A model generated the notes under the pieces. It was not told the DNA's origin. It searched no databases and saw only the letters and a list, made by a program, of their open reading frames with translations. A DNA stretch of 64,000 nt from Actinoplanes philippinensis (GTDB lineage: Bacteria > Actinomycetota > Actinomycetes > Mycobacteriales > Micromonosporaceae): assembly GCF_900113015.1 (NCBI RefSeq), contig NZ_FONV01000008.1, forward strand, positions 248,001 to 312,000, given 5' to 3'. Position 1 is the first letter of the stretch. Every line of letters begins with the position of its first letter. The translations under genes and the position numbers were made by a program. Of the stretch, positions 7,501 through 15,916 are shown piece after piece.

Positions 7501-8742
7501 GACTACAGCGCGGTTCTCGGCGTGCCCGACATCGGCGCGCCGGACATCCCGGCCGCTGTAGAGCCGGAGCCGGTCGCCTCGGTGGTCGACACGCCGGTCG
7601 TGGGAATCCCGGAGAGCGAAGAGACCACCGAGGTCACCGCGCCCGAGGCCACTGTCCCGGACGTGACCATTCCGGAGACGACCGTTCCGGAGGTGCCGGC
7701 GGCCGATCCCGAAGTGATCACCCCGGATGTGCCGGCACCGGATGCGCACGTTCCCGGCGCGACGACTCCCGGGGCGACGGCGCCGCCGGAGTCCGTCGCG
7801 CCGCCGGAGTCTGTCGCGCCGCCGGAGTCTGTCGCGCCGCCGGAGTCTGTCGCGCCGCCGGTCGATCTTCCGCCGCCGCCCGTGGCGATCGATCTCCCGA
7901 CCACTGTGGATCTTCCGGGTGCGCCCGTCGCTGAAGTGCCGGGCGGCGAGGCAGCGGTGGGCGGTGTTCCCCCGATCGCTCCGGTGGTCGTCGGAGCTCC
8001 CGGGCCGGCCGGCCCGTCCGGCCCCATCGGCCAGGTGCCGCCGCCCGGCCCCTCCGCGCCCTCCGGCCAGTACGGCCCGCCAGGCCCGGCAGGTCCATCG
8101 ACTCCGTCGGGTTCGGCGGGTCCGTCCGGTTCGGCGACTCCGCCGGGTCCGGCAAGCCCGTCTGGCGCGTCGGGCACGTCCGGCACGTCGGGCACGTCCG
8201 GCACGCCGAGCGCGTCCGGCACGTCCGGCGCCTCGGGCACAGCCGCTCAGCCCGGCACCACGGCCCAGTCCGGCGGGACCGGACAACCGGGACAGAACGG
8301 CCCGGCCGGGCAGCCGTCCGGTGGGGCCGCGGCCGACACGGGCCCCAAGAAGCCCGTCGCCGGAGCCGAGACGGAGGAGAAGGCCGTCGTGGTGGTGCCC
8401 GGTGTGGCCTTCGGCGGGGTGGCCGGCGTGGGCGTGGCCGCCGGGCTCGGCAGAGCGGGTGCCTCTCTCGACGGTGAGGACAGGAACGGTACAGTCCCCC
8501 GGCGATCCGATCGGGACGACGAGCGCGAGGAGCAGAGCCGCCCGGATTACGCCGGGCTGCTGCGTGCGGACGGCGCCGTCTGGGGTGACGACGGGACTCC
8601 GCGCCCGCGGCCGGTGGGCGACGACCACGTTCCGCTCGTGCGGCCGGACGACGAGCCCGACGACATGTCGGGATGGGACGACGTCAGCGACTCGGATTGG
8701 CTGATCGGCGACAAGCCGTCCGACGACGGTACGGAGAGGTGA
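4594..8742 (+). CDS. giant repeat-rich ESX-associated protein (1382 aa) with WXG-like head and acidic tail
   Basis: Residues 1 to about 240 are helical and contain Trp112-Lys-Gly114, resembling a WXG/PPE-type bundle. Next come threonine/proline (T)TPNL repeats (nt 5340-5595), glycine/proline-rich segments, three 66-residue repeats (nt 6113-6660), PDLSV pentapeptides, PPESVA hexapeptides, a collagen-like Gly-Pro-Ser region and SGT repeats. A short hydrophobic Gly/Val/Ala segment around nt 8390-8450 precedes an acidic Trp-containing tail. A GL-x3-D-x2-D-W-type motif recurs about seven times. It is cotranscribed with EccC and its stop is two bases before the next start. It may be a surface or scaffold substrate of the secretion system. 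No named family was recognised beyond the head domain. Confidence 0.8.
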   Translation: MGNGLGDSKLDGWNDPAESASTFPPKVIPVGDLYDYKTWATETRGWRKLEAAINGGAALTTEAGANYAAGRVNVASVIEAARAFQATQDLLIWLEQTIRSATKSMIGDDKAWKGPAATAFQDKMNFYADLLGKQAEHLAGGAIPHSDTPANAINSSTNLNSLPSQLYDAANYLSWAQQTISYLDRAWATIASQNGVGDKPGPVPISGTEYEKPMAEQMAQVVDTVATQYKMTTDKASTSGVTMPTSAITTPTKPNLTTPNLTTVAFTTPSLTTPGFTTPNLSGVTTPNITTPNLKNVTTPNLNSITTPNLAGVTTPGLGGVTTPNLAGITTPALGGGPGGVTAPAFKGPGEIGGPQTGGTGGGTGTGLPGFEAPAINGPGGTGGGLSNAAVVPPVIKPPSSGNNGNNGGSGAGSGSASVKPPAFDGPGEVGGLTPGGGGAAGGGNPGFNAPSIPGFNSPGGGGTGGAGGGVGLPETPDANGLLGGDENFKPGGIAGVDIPASPGGASPGVGSGFQPPMMPGMPGGGPAGGGAGGGSGVPEAPDSKGLVEGDASDWKPPSFDGVEGPGSSSGASPGVGSGFQPPMMPGMPGGGPAGGGAGGGSGVPEVPDSKGLVEGDASDWKPPSFDGVEGPGSSSGASPGVGSGFQPPMMPGMPGGGPAGAGAGGGSGVPEAPDSKGLVESDGSDWKPSVPEVGLPDGLGGAVPGGGGFAGITAPAGSDLPSAGVTPETSPGTTVPSAGAPGAGLPGAGMPGSPGAPGGGTPGGGVPESPESSGLIGADAGDWKPSGASGSGLPEAPVGAGAGGAGLETPDWSPSGSGPTGADASVEVPATVDVPSWESSATDAGVPVPAASGTGGMPPMPGFPGSHAPGDATPPGPTDASGLVEQDGADWSRPGPTDVTPGSAGGTVAGGAGLEGAATTIPDPGAPDLSVPDLSVPDLSVPDLSVPDLSVPDVGVPDLGVPDLGVPVDYSAVLGVPDIGAPDIPAAVEPEPVASVVDTPVVGIPESEETTEVTAPEATVPDVTIPETTVPEVPAADPEVITPDVPAPDAHVPGATTPGATAPPESVAPPESVAPPESVAPPESVAPPVDLPPPPVAIDLPTTVDLPGAPVAEVPGGEAAVGGVPPIAPVVVGAPGPAGPSGPIGQVPPPGPSAPSGQYGPPGPAGPSTPSGSAGPSGSATPPGPASPSGASGTSGTSGTSGTPSASGTSGASGTAAQPGTTAQSGGTGQPGQNGPAGQPSGGAAADTGPKKPVAGAETEEKAVVVVPGVAFGGVAGVGVAAGLGRAGASLDGEDRNGTVPRRSDRDDEREEQSRPDYAGLLRADGAVWGDDGTPRPRPVGDDHVPLVRPDDEPDDMSGWDDVSDSDWLIGDKPSDDGTER
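5340..5595 (+). repeat. TTPNL-type degenerate short repeats in the giant protein
   Basis: At least ten imperfect copies of a 15-27 base unit encode TTPNL, TTPGL or TTPGF separated by short variable steps. They give an extended Thr/Pro stalk directly after the WXG-like head. Confidence 0.8.
6113..6660 (+). repeat. 198-bp tandem repeats (two near-identical plus one partial copy)
   Basis: The period is exactly 198 bases (66 residues): anchor sequences recur at 6121, 6319 and 6517. Copies 1 and 2 differ at only a few bases and the third diverges after about 150 bases. The repeats are rich in GGT and GGG glycine codons, unlike the GGC-rich flanks, which suggests recent expansion from one donor unit. 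Confidence 0.9.
7375..7497 (+). repeat. 15-bp tandem repeats encoding PDLSV
   Basis: Five identical 15-base units (7375-7449) are followed by three degenerate units (PDVGV, PDLGV, PDLGV). They lie in frame in the giant protein. Confidence 0.9.
7780..7851 (+). repeat. 18-bp tandem repeats encoding APPESV
   Basis: Four 18-base units are identical except for one base in the first. They are in frame and form part of the Pro-rich stalk of the giant protein. Confidence 0.9.
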
Positions 8743-8744
8743 CC

Positions 8745-9146
8745 ATGTCCGAGACCCCGCAACCCCCGCGGGCCGTGTGGCGGAGGGTCGCTCCGCCGAA
8801 GGCGCCGGCTCCGGCGACCGGTGGCGTGCCCGACTTCTTCAGCGCCGACCGGGACCGGATGCGCGTCTGCGGCGAGGAGGGGGTCAGCGACGCCGAGTTC
8901 ATGAGGTCGCTGGCGAAGGCCGAGGAGGAGCAGTCCGAGCGGGCGAAGGCGTACTGGGCGGAGCAGGAGCGCCGACGCAAGGACGAGGAGGAGGCCCGCA
9001 AGAAGGAGAAGAAGCGGGCGGCCGAGGAGGACGACGACGTCAAGGTGGCCGAGCGGTACCGCAACGACCGCTACTCGGTGAAGCTGCTGCGCCAGGAGAA
9101 CACCGCCTGGGGCGGTAGCGGCGACGACTCGGGGATTCTCGGATGA
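8745..9146 (+). CDS. charged coiled-coil protein in the ESX operon (133 aa)
   Basis: The start is the ATG at 8745, two bases after the preceding stop, with GGAGAGG (8733-8739) as ribosome site. The stop overlaps the EccC start (ATGA at 9143-9146). The N-terminus is Pro-rich. Residues about 30-110 are dominated by Glu, Lys, Arg and Ala and should form a long helix or coiled coil. The C-terminus is short and glycine-rich. No family was recognised. Coupling to EccC suggests a cytosolic adaptor or chaperone role for the secretion motor, which is an inference from position only. Confidence 0.75.
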   Translation: MSETPQPPRAVWRRVAPPKAPAPATGGVPDFFSADRDRMRVCGEEGVSDAEFMRSLAKAEEEQSERAKAYWAEQERRRKDEEEARKKEKKRAAEEDDDVKVAERYRNDRYSVKLLRQENTAWGGSGDDSGILG

Positions 9147-12100
9147 GCACCGTCACGGTCAAGCGCCCGCCCCGCGCGGCCGGTCCCGAGGCGCCGGAGG
9201 GCTCCATCGAGTTGCAGGAGCCGCCGCTGATGGCGGAGGAGGCCCCGCTCGACTTCCGGTCGTTCGCGATGGTCGTGCCGATGGGCCTCGGCATGGGCGC
9301 GATGCTCGCCATGTTCGGCCTCTACAACCGGACCCCGGTGATGTACGTGATGGGTGGCGCCATGGCCGGCGGCATGCTGCTCATGGGTGTCATGCAGATC
9401 GGCCGGGCGGCCGCCGAGCGCAAACGCAAGATGCGGGGCGAGCGCCGGGACTTCCTGCGCTACATCGGCCAGCTGCGCAAACAGGCCCGGGAGGCGGCCG
9501 ACCAGCAGCGCCGGTTCGTGCTGTGGAACAACCCGCAGCCCAGCTGGCTCTGGTCGATCGCGATGGGCAGCCGGCTGTGGGAGCGCAGGCCCAGCCACGA
9601 CGACTTCGGCCGGGTCCGGATCGGCCTGGGCCGGCAGAAGGCGATGCTGAGGTTCAACCCGCCGTCGACCAAGCCGATCGAGGATCTGGAGCCGCTGTCG
9701 TCGATCTCGCTGCGGCGTTTCTCCGAGGCGTACCAGACGGTCTCCGGCATTCCCACCTCGGTCGGCCTGACCAGTTTCACCAGCATCGAGTTCGAGGGCG
9801 CGATCGACCCGGCGATCGATCTGGCCCGTGCCATGGTGGCCCAGCTGGCGACCTTCCACGCCCCGGACGAGCTGCGGATCGCGGTGCTCGCCGCCGAGGT
9901 CCACCGTGGCCCCTGGGAGTGGATCAAGTGGCTGCCGCACAACGCGCACCCGACCGCCTTCGACGCGGCCGGGCCGGTACGGATGTTCGCCGGCACCCAC
10001 GACGCGCTGATGGACATGCTCGGCACCGACGTCACCGACCGCGGCGACCACGACAAGAACGTCCGGCCGACCGCCACCGAGCCGCTCGTCGTGATCATCG
10101 CCCACCTGGTCGACCTGCCGGACAGCTCCCGGCTGCTCGGCGCCGGCATCCGTAACGTGGTGCTTCTCGACCTCACCGGCGCGATGCCCGGCGGCCCGAA
10201 GGTGCTGCGGCTCACCGTCAAGGACGACGTGGTCGAGTTCCCGGCCGGCGCCACCACCGGTTCGGCGCAGCGGGACAGCCTGGACGACGTCCAGTGCGAG
10301 ACGCTGGCCCGGATCATCGCGCCGAAACGGACCAGCGGCACCCTGGAGGTCTCCGACGAGCCGCTGGAGACCAGTTTCGAACTGACCACCCTGCTCGGGA
10401 TCCGCGACGCGAAGACCTTCGACGTCCAGGCGCTCTGGCGTACCCGTACGCCGCAGCGCAACCGCCTGATGGTGCCGATCGGTGTCACCGAGGAGCGCGA
10501 GGTCATCGAGCTCGACCTCAAGGAGTCGGCGCAGGGCGGCATGGGTCCGCACGGCCTGCTGATCGGCGCCACCGGCTCCGGCAAGTCGGAGCTGCTCCGT
10601 ACCCTCGTCTGCGGTCTGGCAGCGACGCACAGCTCGGAGATCCTCAACCTGGTGCTGGTCGACTTCAAGGGTGGCGCCACCTTCATCGGCATGGAGAAGC
10701 TGCCGCACACCTCGGCGGTCATCACCAACCTCGCTGACGAGCTGCCGCTGGTCGACCGCATGCAGGACGCGCTCAACGGTGAGATGACCCGCCGCCAGGA
10801 GATGCTGCGGGCCAGTGGGTACGCCTCCCTGTTCGACTACGAGAAGGCCCGTGGCAACGGCGCCCAGCTGGTGCCCTTCCCGGTGCTGCTGATCATCGTC
10901 GACGAGTTCAGCGAGCTGCTGTCCAGCAAGGCCGAGTTCATGGACCTGTTCGTCTCCATCGGACGTCTGGGCCGGTCGCTCGGCGTACACCTGCTGCTCG
11001 CCTCGCAGCGTCTGGACGAGGGCCGGATCAACCGGGTCGAGGGCCACCTCTCCTACCGGCTGGCCCTGCGGACCTTCTCGTCGATGGAGTCCCGGTCGGT
11101 CATCGGCGTGGGCGCGGCCTACGAGCTGCCCCCCGAGCCCGGCAACGGCTACCTCAAGATCGACACCACCAACCTGGTGCGGTTCAAGGCGGCGTACGTG
11201 TCCGGCCCGTACACCGGCAGCGGCCGTGACGCCGGCAGCGCGCAGACCGACGACGACCTGCCCGCCGACGTGGTCCCGTTCACCACCCGGCAGGTCGCGG
11301 TCCGCCACGACCCCGGCCAGGACCGCCCGGAGCAGGCCGAGCCGGAGACACCCGCGGCCGCCAACGGGCCCAGCCTGGTCGAGGTGCTGCTGGAACGGCT
11401 CGCCGGGTCCGGCCCGCCGGCCCGCCAGGTCTGGCTGCCGCCGCTGTCCAACGCGCCCAGCCTGGACTCGCTGCTGCCGAGCGTGGTGCCCGACCCGGAC
11501 CGGGGCATGACCCTCGACGACCCGTACCTCCGTGGTGGTCTCCGGGTCCCGGTCGGCATCGTCGACCGGCCCGCCGAGCAGCTGCGGGAACTGCTGATCG
11601 TCGACCTGAACGGCGCGGACGGGCACGTCGGGATCGCGGGCGCGCCGCAGAGCGGCAAGTCGACCCTGCTGCGCAGCCTCATCCTGGCGCTGTCGCTGGC
11701 CAACACCCCGCGCGAGGTCCAGTTCTACGGGCTGGACTTCGGTGGTGGCGGTCTCTCGTCGATCTCCGGGCTGCCGCACGTCGGCTCGGTCGCCACGAGG
11801 ATGGAACGCGACCGCGTGGTCCGTACCGTCGAAGAGGTCCTTCAGGTCATGGAGCGGCGTGAGGCCGAGTTCGCCGCCCACGGGCTCGACTCGATGGCCA
11901 CCTACCTGGCCCGGGTCGCCGACGGCGTGATCGAGGACAACTTCGGCCACGTCTTCCTGGTCATCGACGGCTGGTACACGATGAAGCAGGACTTCCAGGA
12001 CCTGGAGCAGAAGTTCCAGGAACTCGCCTCGCGCGGCCTGTCGTTCGGTGTGCACGTCATCGTCACCGCCACCCGCTGGTCGGAGATGCGCACCTGGATG

Positions 12101-13102
12101 CGGGACCTGCTCGGCACCAAGCTGGAGCTGCGGCTCGGTGACTCGATGGAGTCCGAGCACGGCAACCGCAAGGCCCAGACCGTGCCCAACCAGGTCGGCC
12201 GCGGCCTGACCGACGGCGCTCTGCACTTCCTCGCCGCCCTGCCGCGGATGGACGGCAGCTCCGAGGTCACCGACCTGGCCGAGGCGACCAAGTCGGTGGT
12301 CGAGGAGATCGGCACCTTCTGGCCCGGCCCGGCCGCGCCACCGGTACGGATGCTGCCCGCTCACCTGATGGTCGAGCACCTCCCCGAACCGGAGCCGGAG
12401 TTCAGGATGGTCGTCGGCCTGGACGAGCAGCGGCTCGCCCCGGTCTGGCACGACTTCATGGCCACCCCGCACATGCTGGTCTTCGGGGACAGCGAGACCG
12501 GCAAGACCAACATGCTGCGCCTCGTGCTGCGCGCCATCCAGCAGCGCTACCGGCCGGAGCAGGCCAAGGTCGTGCTCGGCGACTCCCGCCGGGACCTGGA
12601 CACCGCCATCGACGCCGCCTACCAGGTGGGCTTCGCCTTCACCGGCGACAAGATGTACGAGCTGGCCGGCCAGGCCGCGGTCTCGATGAACAAGCGGATG
12701 CCCGGCGCGGACATCTCCTCCGAGCGGATGCGTAAACGCGACTGGTGGGAGGGCCCGGAGCTCTTCGTCATCGTCGACGACTACGACCTGATGTCGAAGG
12801 GCACCGGCATGGGCTCGGCGCTCGACCCGGTGCTGCCGCTGCTGGCCCAGGGCATGTACATCGGCCTGCACCTGATCATCGCGCGGAGCACCTCCGGCGC
12901 GATGCGGGCGATGATGGACCCGGTGATCCGGCGGATGTGGGAGCTCGGCACCCCGGCGATGCTCTTCTCCTACCCCAAGGAGGAGGGCAAGTTCCTCGGC
13001 GAGGCGAAGCCCCGGCAGCTGCCGCCGGGCCGGGCGCAGCTGGTCACCCGCCGCGGTGTGCGCCTGATGCAGACCGGTTTCGTATCGGACACGGCCCCGT
13101 GA
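9143..13102 (+). CDS. eccC: EccC, type VII secretion FtsK/SpoIIIE-type ATPase
   Basis: This is the 1319-residue motor of the ESX system, with EccCa and EccCb in one polypeptide. Two transmembrane helices near residues 35-90 are followed by three ATPase domains with P-loops GATGSGKS (475-482), GAPQSGKS (833-840) and GDSETGKT (1115-1122). Walker B-like strands are LIIVDEF, FLVIDGW and FVIVDDY; in domain 2 the usual second acid is replaced by Gly, and in domain 3 the pair is Asp-Asp. In known systems domain 1 powers transport and the last domain binds substrate C-terminal signals. Length and layout are normal for the family. It overlaps the preceding gene by four bases and is followed by EccD. 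Confidence 0.97.
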   Translation: MSTVTVKRPPRAAGPEAPEGSIELQEPPLMAEEAPLDFRSFAMVVPMGLGMGAMLAMFGLYNRTPVMYVMGGAMAGGMLLMGVMQIGRAAAERKRKMRGERRDFLRYIGQLRKQAREAADQQRRFVLWNNPQPSWLWSIAMGSRLWERRPSHDDFGRVRIGLGRQKAMLRFNPPSTKPIEDLEPLSSISLRRFSEAYQTVSGIPTSVGLTSFTSIEFEGAIDPAIDLARAMVAQLATFHAPDELRIAVLAAEVHRGPWEWIKWLPHNAHPTAFDAAGPVRMFAGTHDALMDMLGTDVTDRGDHDKNVRPTATEPLVVIIAHLVDLPDSSRLLGAGIRNVVLLDLTGAMPGGPKVLRLTVKDDVVEFPAGATTGSAQRDSLDDVQCETLARIIAPKRTSGTLEVSDEPLETSFELTTLLGIRDAKTFDVQALWRTRTPQRNRLMVPIGVTEEREVIELDLKESAQGGMGPHGLLIGATGSGKSELLRTLVCGLAATHSSEILNLVLVDFKGGATFIGMEKLPHTSAVITNLADELPLVDRMQDALNGEMTRRQEMLRASGYASLFDYEKARGNGAQLVPFPVLLIIVDEFSELLSSKAEFMDLFVSIGRLGRSLGVHLLLASQRLDEGRINRVEGHLSYRLALRTFSSMESRSVIGVGAAYELPPEPGNGYLKIDTTNLVRFKAAYVSGPYTGSGRDAGSAQTDDDLPADVVPFTTRQVAVRHDPGQDRPEQAEPETPAAANGPSLVEVLLERLAGSGPPARQVWLPPLSNAPSLDSLLPSVVPDPDRGMTLDDPYLRGGLRVPVGIVDRPAEQLRELLIVDLNGADGHVGIAGAPQSGKSTLLRSLILALSLANTPREVQFYGLDFGGGGLSSISGLPHVGSVATRMERDRVVRTVEEVLQVMERREAEFAAHGLDSMATYLARVADGVIEDNFGHVFLVIDGWYTMKQDFQDLEQKFQELASRGLSFGVHVIVTATRWSEMRTWMRDLLGTKLELRLGDSMESEHGNRKAQTVPNQVGRGLTDGALHFLAALPRMDGSSEVTDLAEATKSVVEEIGTFWPGPAAPPVRMLPAHLMVEHLPEPEPEFRMVVGLDEQRLAPVWHDFMATPHMLVFGDSETGKTNMLRLVLRAIQQRYRPEQAKVVLGDSRRDLDTAIDAAYQVGFAFTGDKMYELAGQAAVSMNKRMPGADISSERMRKRDWWEGPELFVIVDDYDLMSKGTGMGSALDPVLPLLAQGMYIGLHLIIARSTSGAMRAMMDPVIRRMWELGTPAMLFSYPKEEGKFLGEAKPRQLPPGRAQLVTRRGVRLMQTGFVSDTAP

Positions 13103-13136
13103 GCGCCGGACACGGTCCCATGAGAAAGGCTCGCTG

Positions 13137-14546
13137 GTGAGTACAGCGTTGAACGAGCAACTGTGCCGCATCACGGTGATCGGGCCGGAGCGCAAGGTCG
13201 ACCTGGCCGTGCCGATGCGGATGCCGGTCGGCAACCTGATGCCGATGCTGGTGCGGCACACCACCAATCTCGGCCGGGTCCCGGACGGCGACGCCGCCGA
13301 CGAGTCGTGGGTGCTGCAACGCCTCGGGCAGGAGCCGTTCGAGCTGTCCGGCACGCCGGAGAGCCTGGACTGGCTGGAGGGCGAGGAGCTGCACCTGCGC
13401 CCCACCCAGGACCCGCTCCCGGAACTCGCCTTCGACGACCTCGCCGAGGGTGTCGCCACGATGGTCAACCGGCGCGGCGACCGATGGCAGCCGGAGTACC
13501 GCCGGGTGCTGTTCCTGGTGCTGTCCCTGGTGGCGATGGGCGCGCTCGCGGCCGTCCTGGTCGACCGTGGCCCGGTGCTGCCGCAGGTGATCGGCGGCGG
13601 CGTGCTCGCCGCCGGACTGGTCATCGCCGCGCTGGTCAGCGCGCTGCGACAGAGCGACGGCGCGTTCCCGCTGCTGTTCGGGTACGGCGCGGCGTTCTTC
13701 GCCGCGGTCGGTGCGTCCAGCGCCTCCGACGGCGACCCGGACGGCGTCGCGCTGAACGGCCCGGCCCTGCTGTCGGCGGCCGTCGCGGTCACCGTGGTGT
13801 TCGCGTTCCTGCTGGTCGCGCAGCGCACCTTCGCACCCGTCATGCCGTTCCCGCCGCTGCTGATCGGCGGCGTGACGGCGGTGATGGCGGTCCTCGTGCT
13901 GCTCACCCGCGGCATCGCCGAGATGACCGTTCCGGCGGTCTCGGCCACCGCCGTCGCCCTGATCCTGACGCTCGTCGTGCTCGCCCCGCGGATGGCGGTC
14001 AAGTTCTCCCGGCTGCGCGGGCCGCAGCTGCCCAAGACCGGCGCCGACATGTCCTACGACATCGAACCCGAGGATTCCGACCTGGTACGGACCCGGGCCA
14101 ACGACGCCGACACGTACCTGACGGTGTGCATGGTCTCGTCGGCGCTGGTGCTGCCGTTCCTGATGTACTTCACCATGGCCGTCCCGGGGTGGTCCGGCTG
14201 GACCCTGGTGCTGGTGACCTCAAGTGCAATCCTGCTGCGCTCGCGTACCTTCTTCGGCCTCTGGCAGCGGATCGCGCTGGTGGTGGCCGGTACCGTCGGC
14301 TACCTCATGGTGGTCATCGAGTTCTCCGACATGTTCGGCCCGGCCGGCCGCTACGTGCTGCTCGGCGGTCTCGCCGCGCTGCTGATCCCGCTGGTGACGG
14401 CGGCGCTCCGGCCCTGGCCGCGGCGCATGCTGCCGTTCTGGGAGTACACGGCCACCGGTCTGGACGTCGCGACCGGCCTGGCCGTCCTCCCGGTGCTCGC
14501 CCAGGTGCTCGGGCTCTACGCCTGGGCCCGCGGACTGTTCGGGTAG
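13137..14546 (+). CDS. eccD: EccD, type VII secretion channel protein
   Basis: The product has 469 residues from a GTG at 13137, with GAGAAAGG seven bases upstream. An N-terminal ubiquitin-like domain of about 110 residues (ITVIGPERKVDLAVPMRMPV at its start) is followed by about eleven hydrophobic helices, the classical EccD layout. EccD dimers form the inner-membrane vestibule around EccC. It lies 34 bases after eccC and ends five bases before the EccB start. The gene order C-D-B differs from the mycobacterial A-B-C...D-mycP-E order. Confidence 0.95.
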   Translation: MSTALNEQLCRITVIGPERKVDLAVPMRMPVGNLMPMLVRHTTNLGRVPDGDAADESWVLQRLGQEPFELSGTPESLDWLEGEELHLRPTQDPLPELAFDDLAEGVATMVNRRGDRWQPEYRRVLFLVLSLVAMGALAAVLVDRGPVLPQVIGGGVLAAGLVIAALVSALRQSDGAFPLLFGYGAAFFAAVGASSASDGDPDGVALNGPALLSAAVAVTVVFAFLLVAQRTFAPVMPFPPLLIGGVTAVMAVLVLLTRGIAEMTVPAVSATAVALILTLVVLAPRMAVKFSRLRGPQLPKTGADMSYDIEPEDSDLVRTRANDADTYLTVCMVSSALVLPFLMYFTMAVPGWSGWTLVLVTSSAILLRSRTFFGLWQRIALVVAGTVGYLMVVIEFSDMFGPAGRYVLLGGLAALLIPLVTAALRPWPRRMLPFWEYTATGLDVATGLAVLPVLAQVLGLYAWARGLFG

Positions 14547-14551
14547 GCGGG

Positions 14552-15907
14552 GTGCAGACTCAGCGCGACCACGTGCACGCCCATCAGTTCATGATGGGCC
14601 GGTTGAGCTCCGCGCTCGTGCAGGGCGACCCGTCCACCGCGGAGATCCCGGGCCGGCGCGCGCTGACCGGGCTGTCCTTCGGCGTGCTGATCAGTGTCCT
14701 GGTGGTGGCCGGGTTCGCCGTCTACGGCTGGATCGTCCCCGGCGGCAGCAAGGTGTACACCCAGCCCGGGATGATCCTGGTGGAGAAGGAGAGCGGCACC
14801 CGTTTCGTCTACCTGAACGGGATGCTGCGGCCGACCCCGAACCTCACCTCCGCCATGCTGATCCAGGGCCCGTCCGGCACCGTCAAGCTGATCTCCAAGG
14901 AGTCGCTCAAGGACGTGCCGCGCGGCCCGTCGATCGGGATCGAGGGCGCCCCGCAGGCCATCGCGACCGACTCGATGGTCACCGGACCGTGGCTGGTCTG
15001 CCTGCCCGGTTCGGTGTCCGACGAACCGGGTGAGGGCCTGGGCCTGAACCTCGACCCGCGGGTCACCGGCACCGCGGTGCCCACCGACGGCTTCGTGGTG
15101 GTCCGGGGTCCCAAGGCGGCCACCTACCTGGTGACCGCCGAGCGGAAACACCGGGTCGACGATCCGGCGGTGCTCGTCGCGCTCGGCGCCAGCACGGTCC
15201 GGGAGGTGCGGGCCCCGCAGTCCTGGCTGGACTTCCTGCCGGACGGTCCCGCGCTGGCCCCCGCCAAGATTCCCGGCGCCGGTGAGCCGGGCAAGGTGGG
15301 GGCGGCGAGCCATCCGGTCGGCACACTGTTCCGGCAGCGGCCGGACGCCGGCACGGAGCAGCTGTTCGTCCTGCGGCGCGACGGCCTGGCGGCGATCAGC
15401 CGGACCGAGTTCCTGTTCGCGACCGCGACCAGCGACCGCGAACCGGTCGAGCTGAACGCCGCCGACCTGGTCTCGGCCCGCAAGTCCGACGACCGCTCGC
15501 TGCTCACCCGCCTGCCCGACCTGACCGGCCTGACCCCGCGGGAGCCGGGACGGGAGGCGCTCTGCCTGCGGCAGGCGCCGGTGGGGGAGCAGCAGTTCGC
15601 CAGTGCCGCGGTGTTCGTGCCGCTGGACCGGTCCGGGGTGGACCCGGCCGGGCGCACGTCGGTGCTCACCGCCCCCGGCTCCGGCATGGCCGTCATCCCG
15701 GCGCCCTACCAGGCCGGTTACAGCAAGCCCCTGGCCACTTACATCGCGGACGACGGAAAGGCCTACCCGATCGGTGACCCGGACTCGGCAGCGGCGCTGA
15801 AGCTCGACAAGGTCGCGACCGTCCCCTTCCCGAAGAACCTGCTCGCGTCGCTGCCCACGGGCCCGACGCTGAGCGTGAGGGCCATCGCGGCCGCAGAAGT
15901 AAGGTGA
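14552..15907 (+). CDS. eccB: EccB, type VII secretion core protein
   Basis: The start is the GTG at 14552, just after the eccD stop. It gives the diagnostic N-terminus VQTQRDHVHAHQFMMGRLSS, which matches EccB proteins. The frame is open further upstream but that part is antisense-like to eccD. One transmembrane helix (about residues 40-65) is followed by a large extracytoplasmic domain with the repeated beta-structured EccB fold. The length of 451 residues is normal. EccB spans the membrane and projects into the cell wall zone as part of the EccBCD core. The next gene begins nine bases after the stop. Confidence 0.94.
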   Translation: MQTQRDHVHAHQFMMGRLSSALVQGDPSTAEIPGRRALTGLSFGVLISVLVVAGFAVYGWIVPGGSKVYTQPGMILVEKESGTRFVYLNGMLRPTPNLTSAMLIQGPSGTVKLISKESLKDVPRGPSIGIEGAPQAIATDSMVTGPWLVCLPGSVSDEPGEGLGLNLDPRVTGTAVPTDGFVVVRGPKAATYLVTAERKHRVDDPAVLVALGASTVREVRAPQSWLDFLPDGPALAPAKIPGAGEPGKVGAASHPVGTLFRQRPDAGTEQLFVLRRDGLAAISRTEFLFATATSDREPVELNAADLVSARKSDDRSLLTRLPDLTGLTPREPGREALCLRQAPVGEQQFASAAVFVPLDRSGVDPAGRTSVLTAPGSGMAVIPAPYQAGYSKPLATYIADDGKAYPIGDPDSAAALKLDKVATVPFPKNLLASLPTGPTLSVRAIAAAEVR

Positions 15908-15916
15908 GTCGATCTC

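Noticed and set aside
13163..14551. Upstream extension of the EccB frame across eccD
   Set aside because: The translation is Arg/Pro low complexity until the GTG at 14552, where the diagnostic EccB N-terminus begins.
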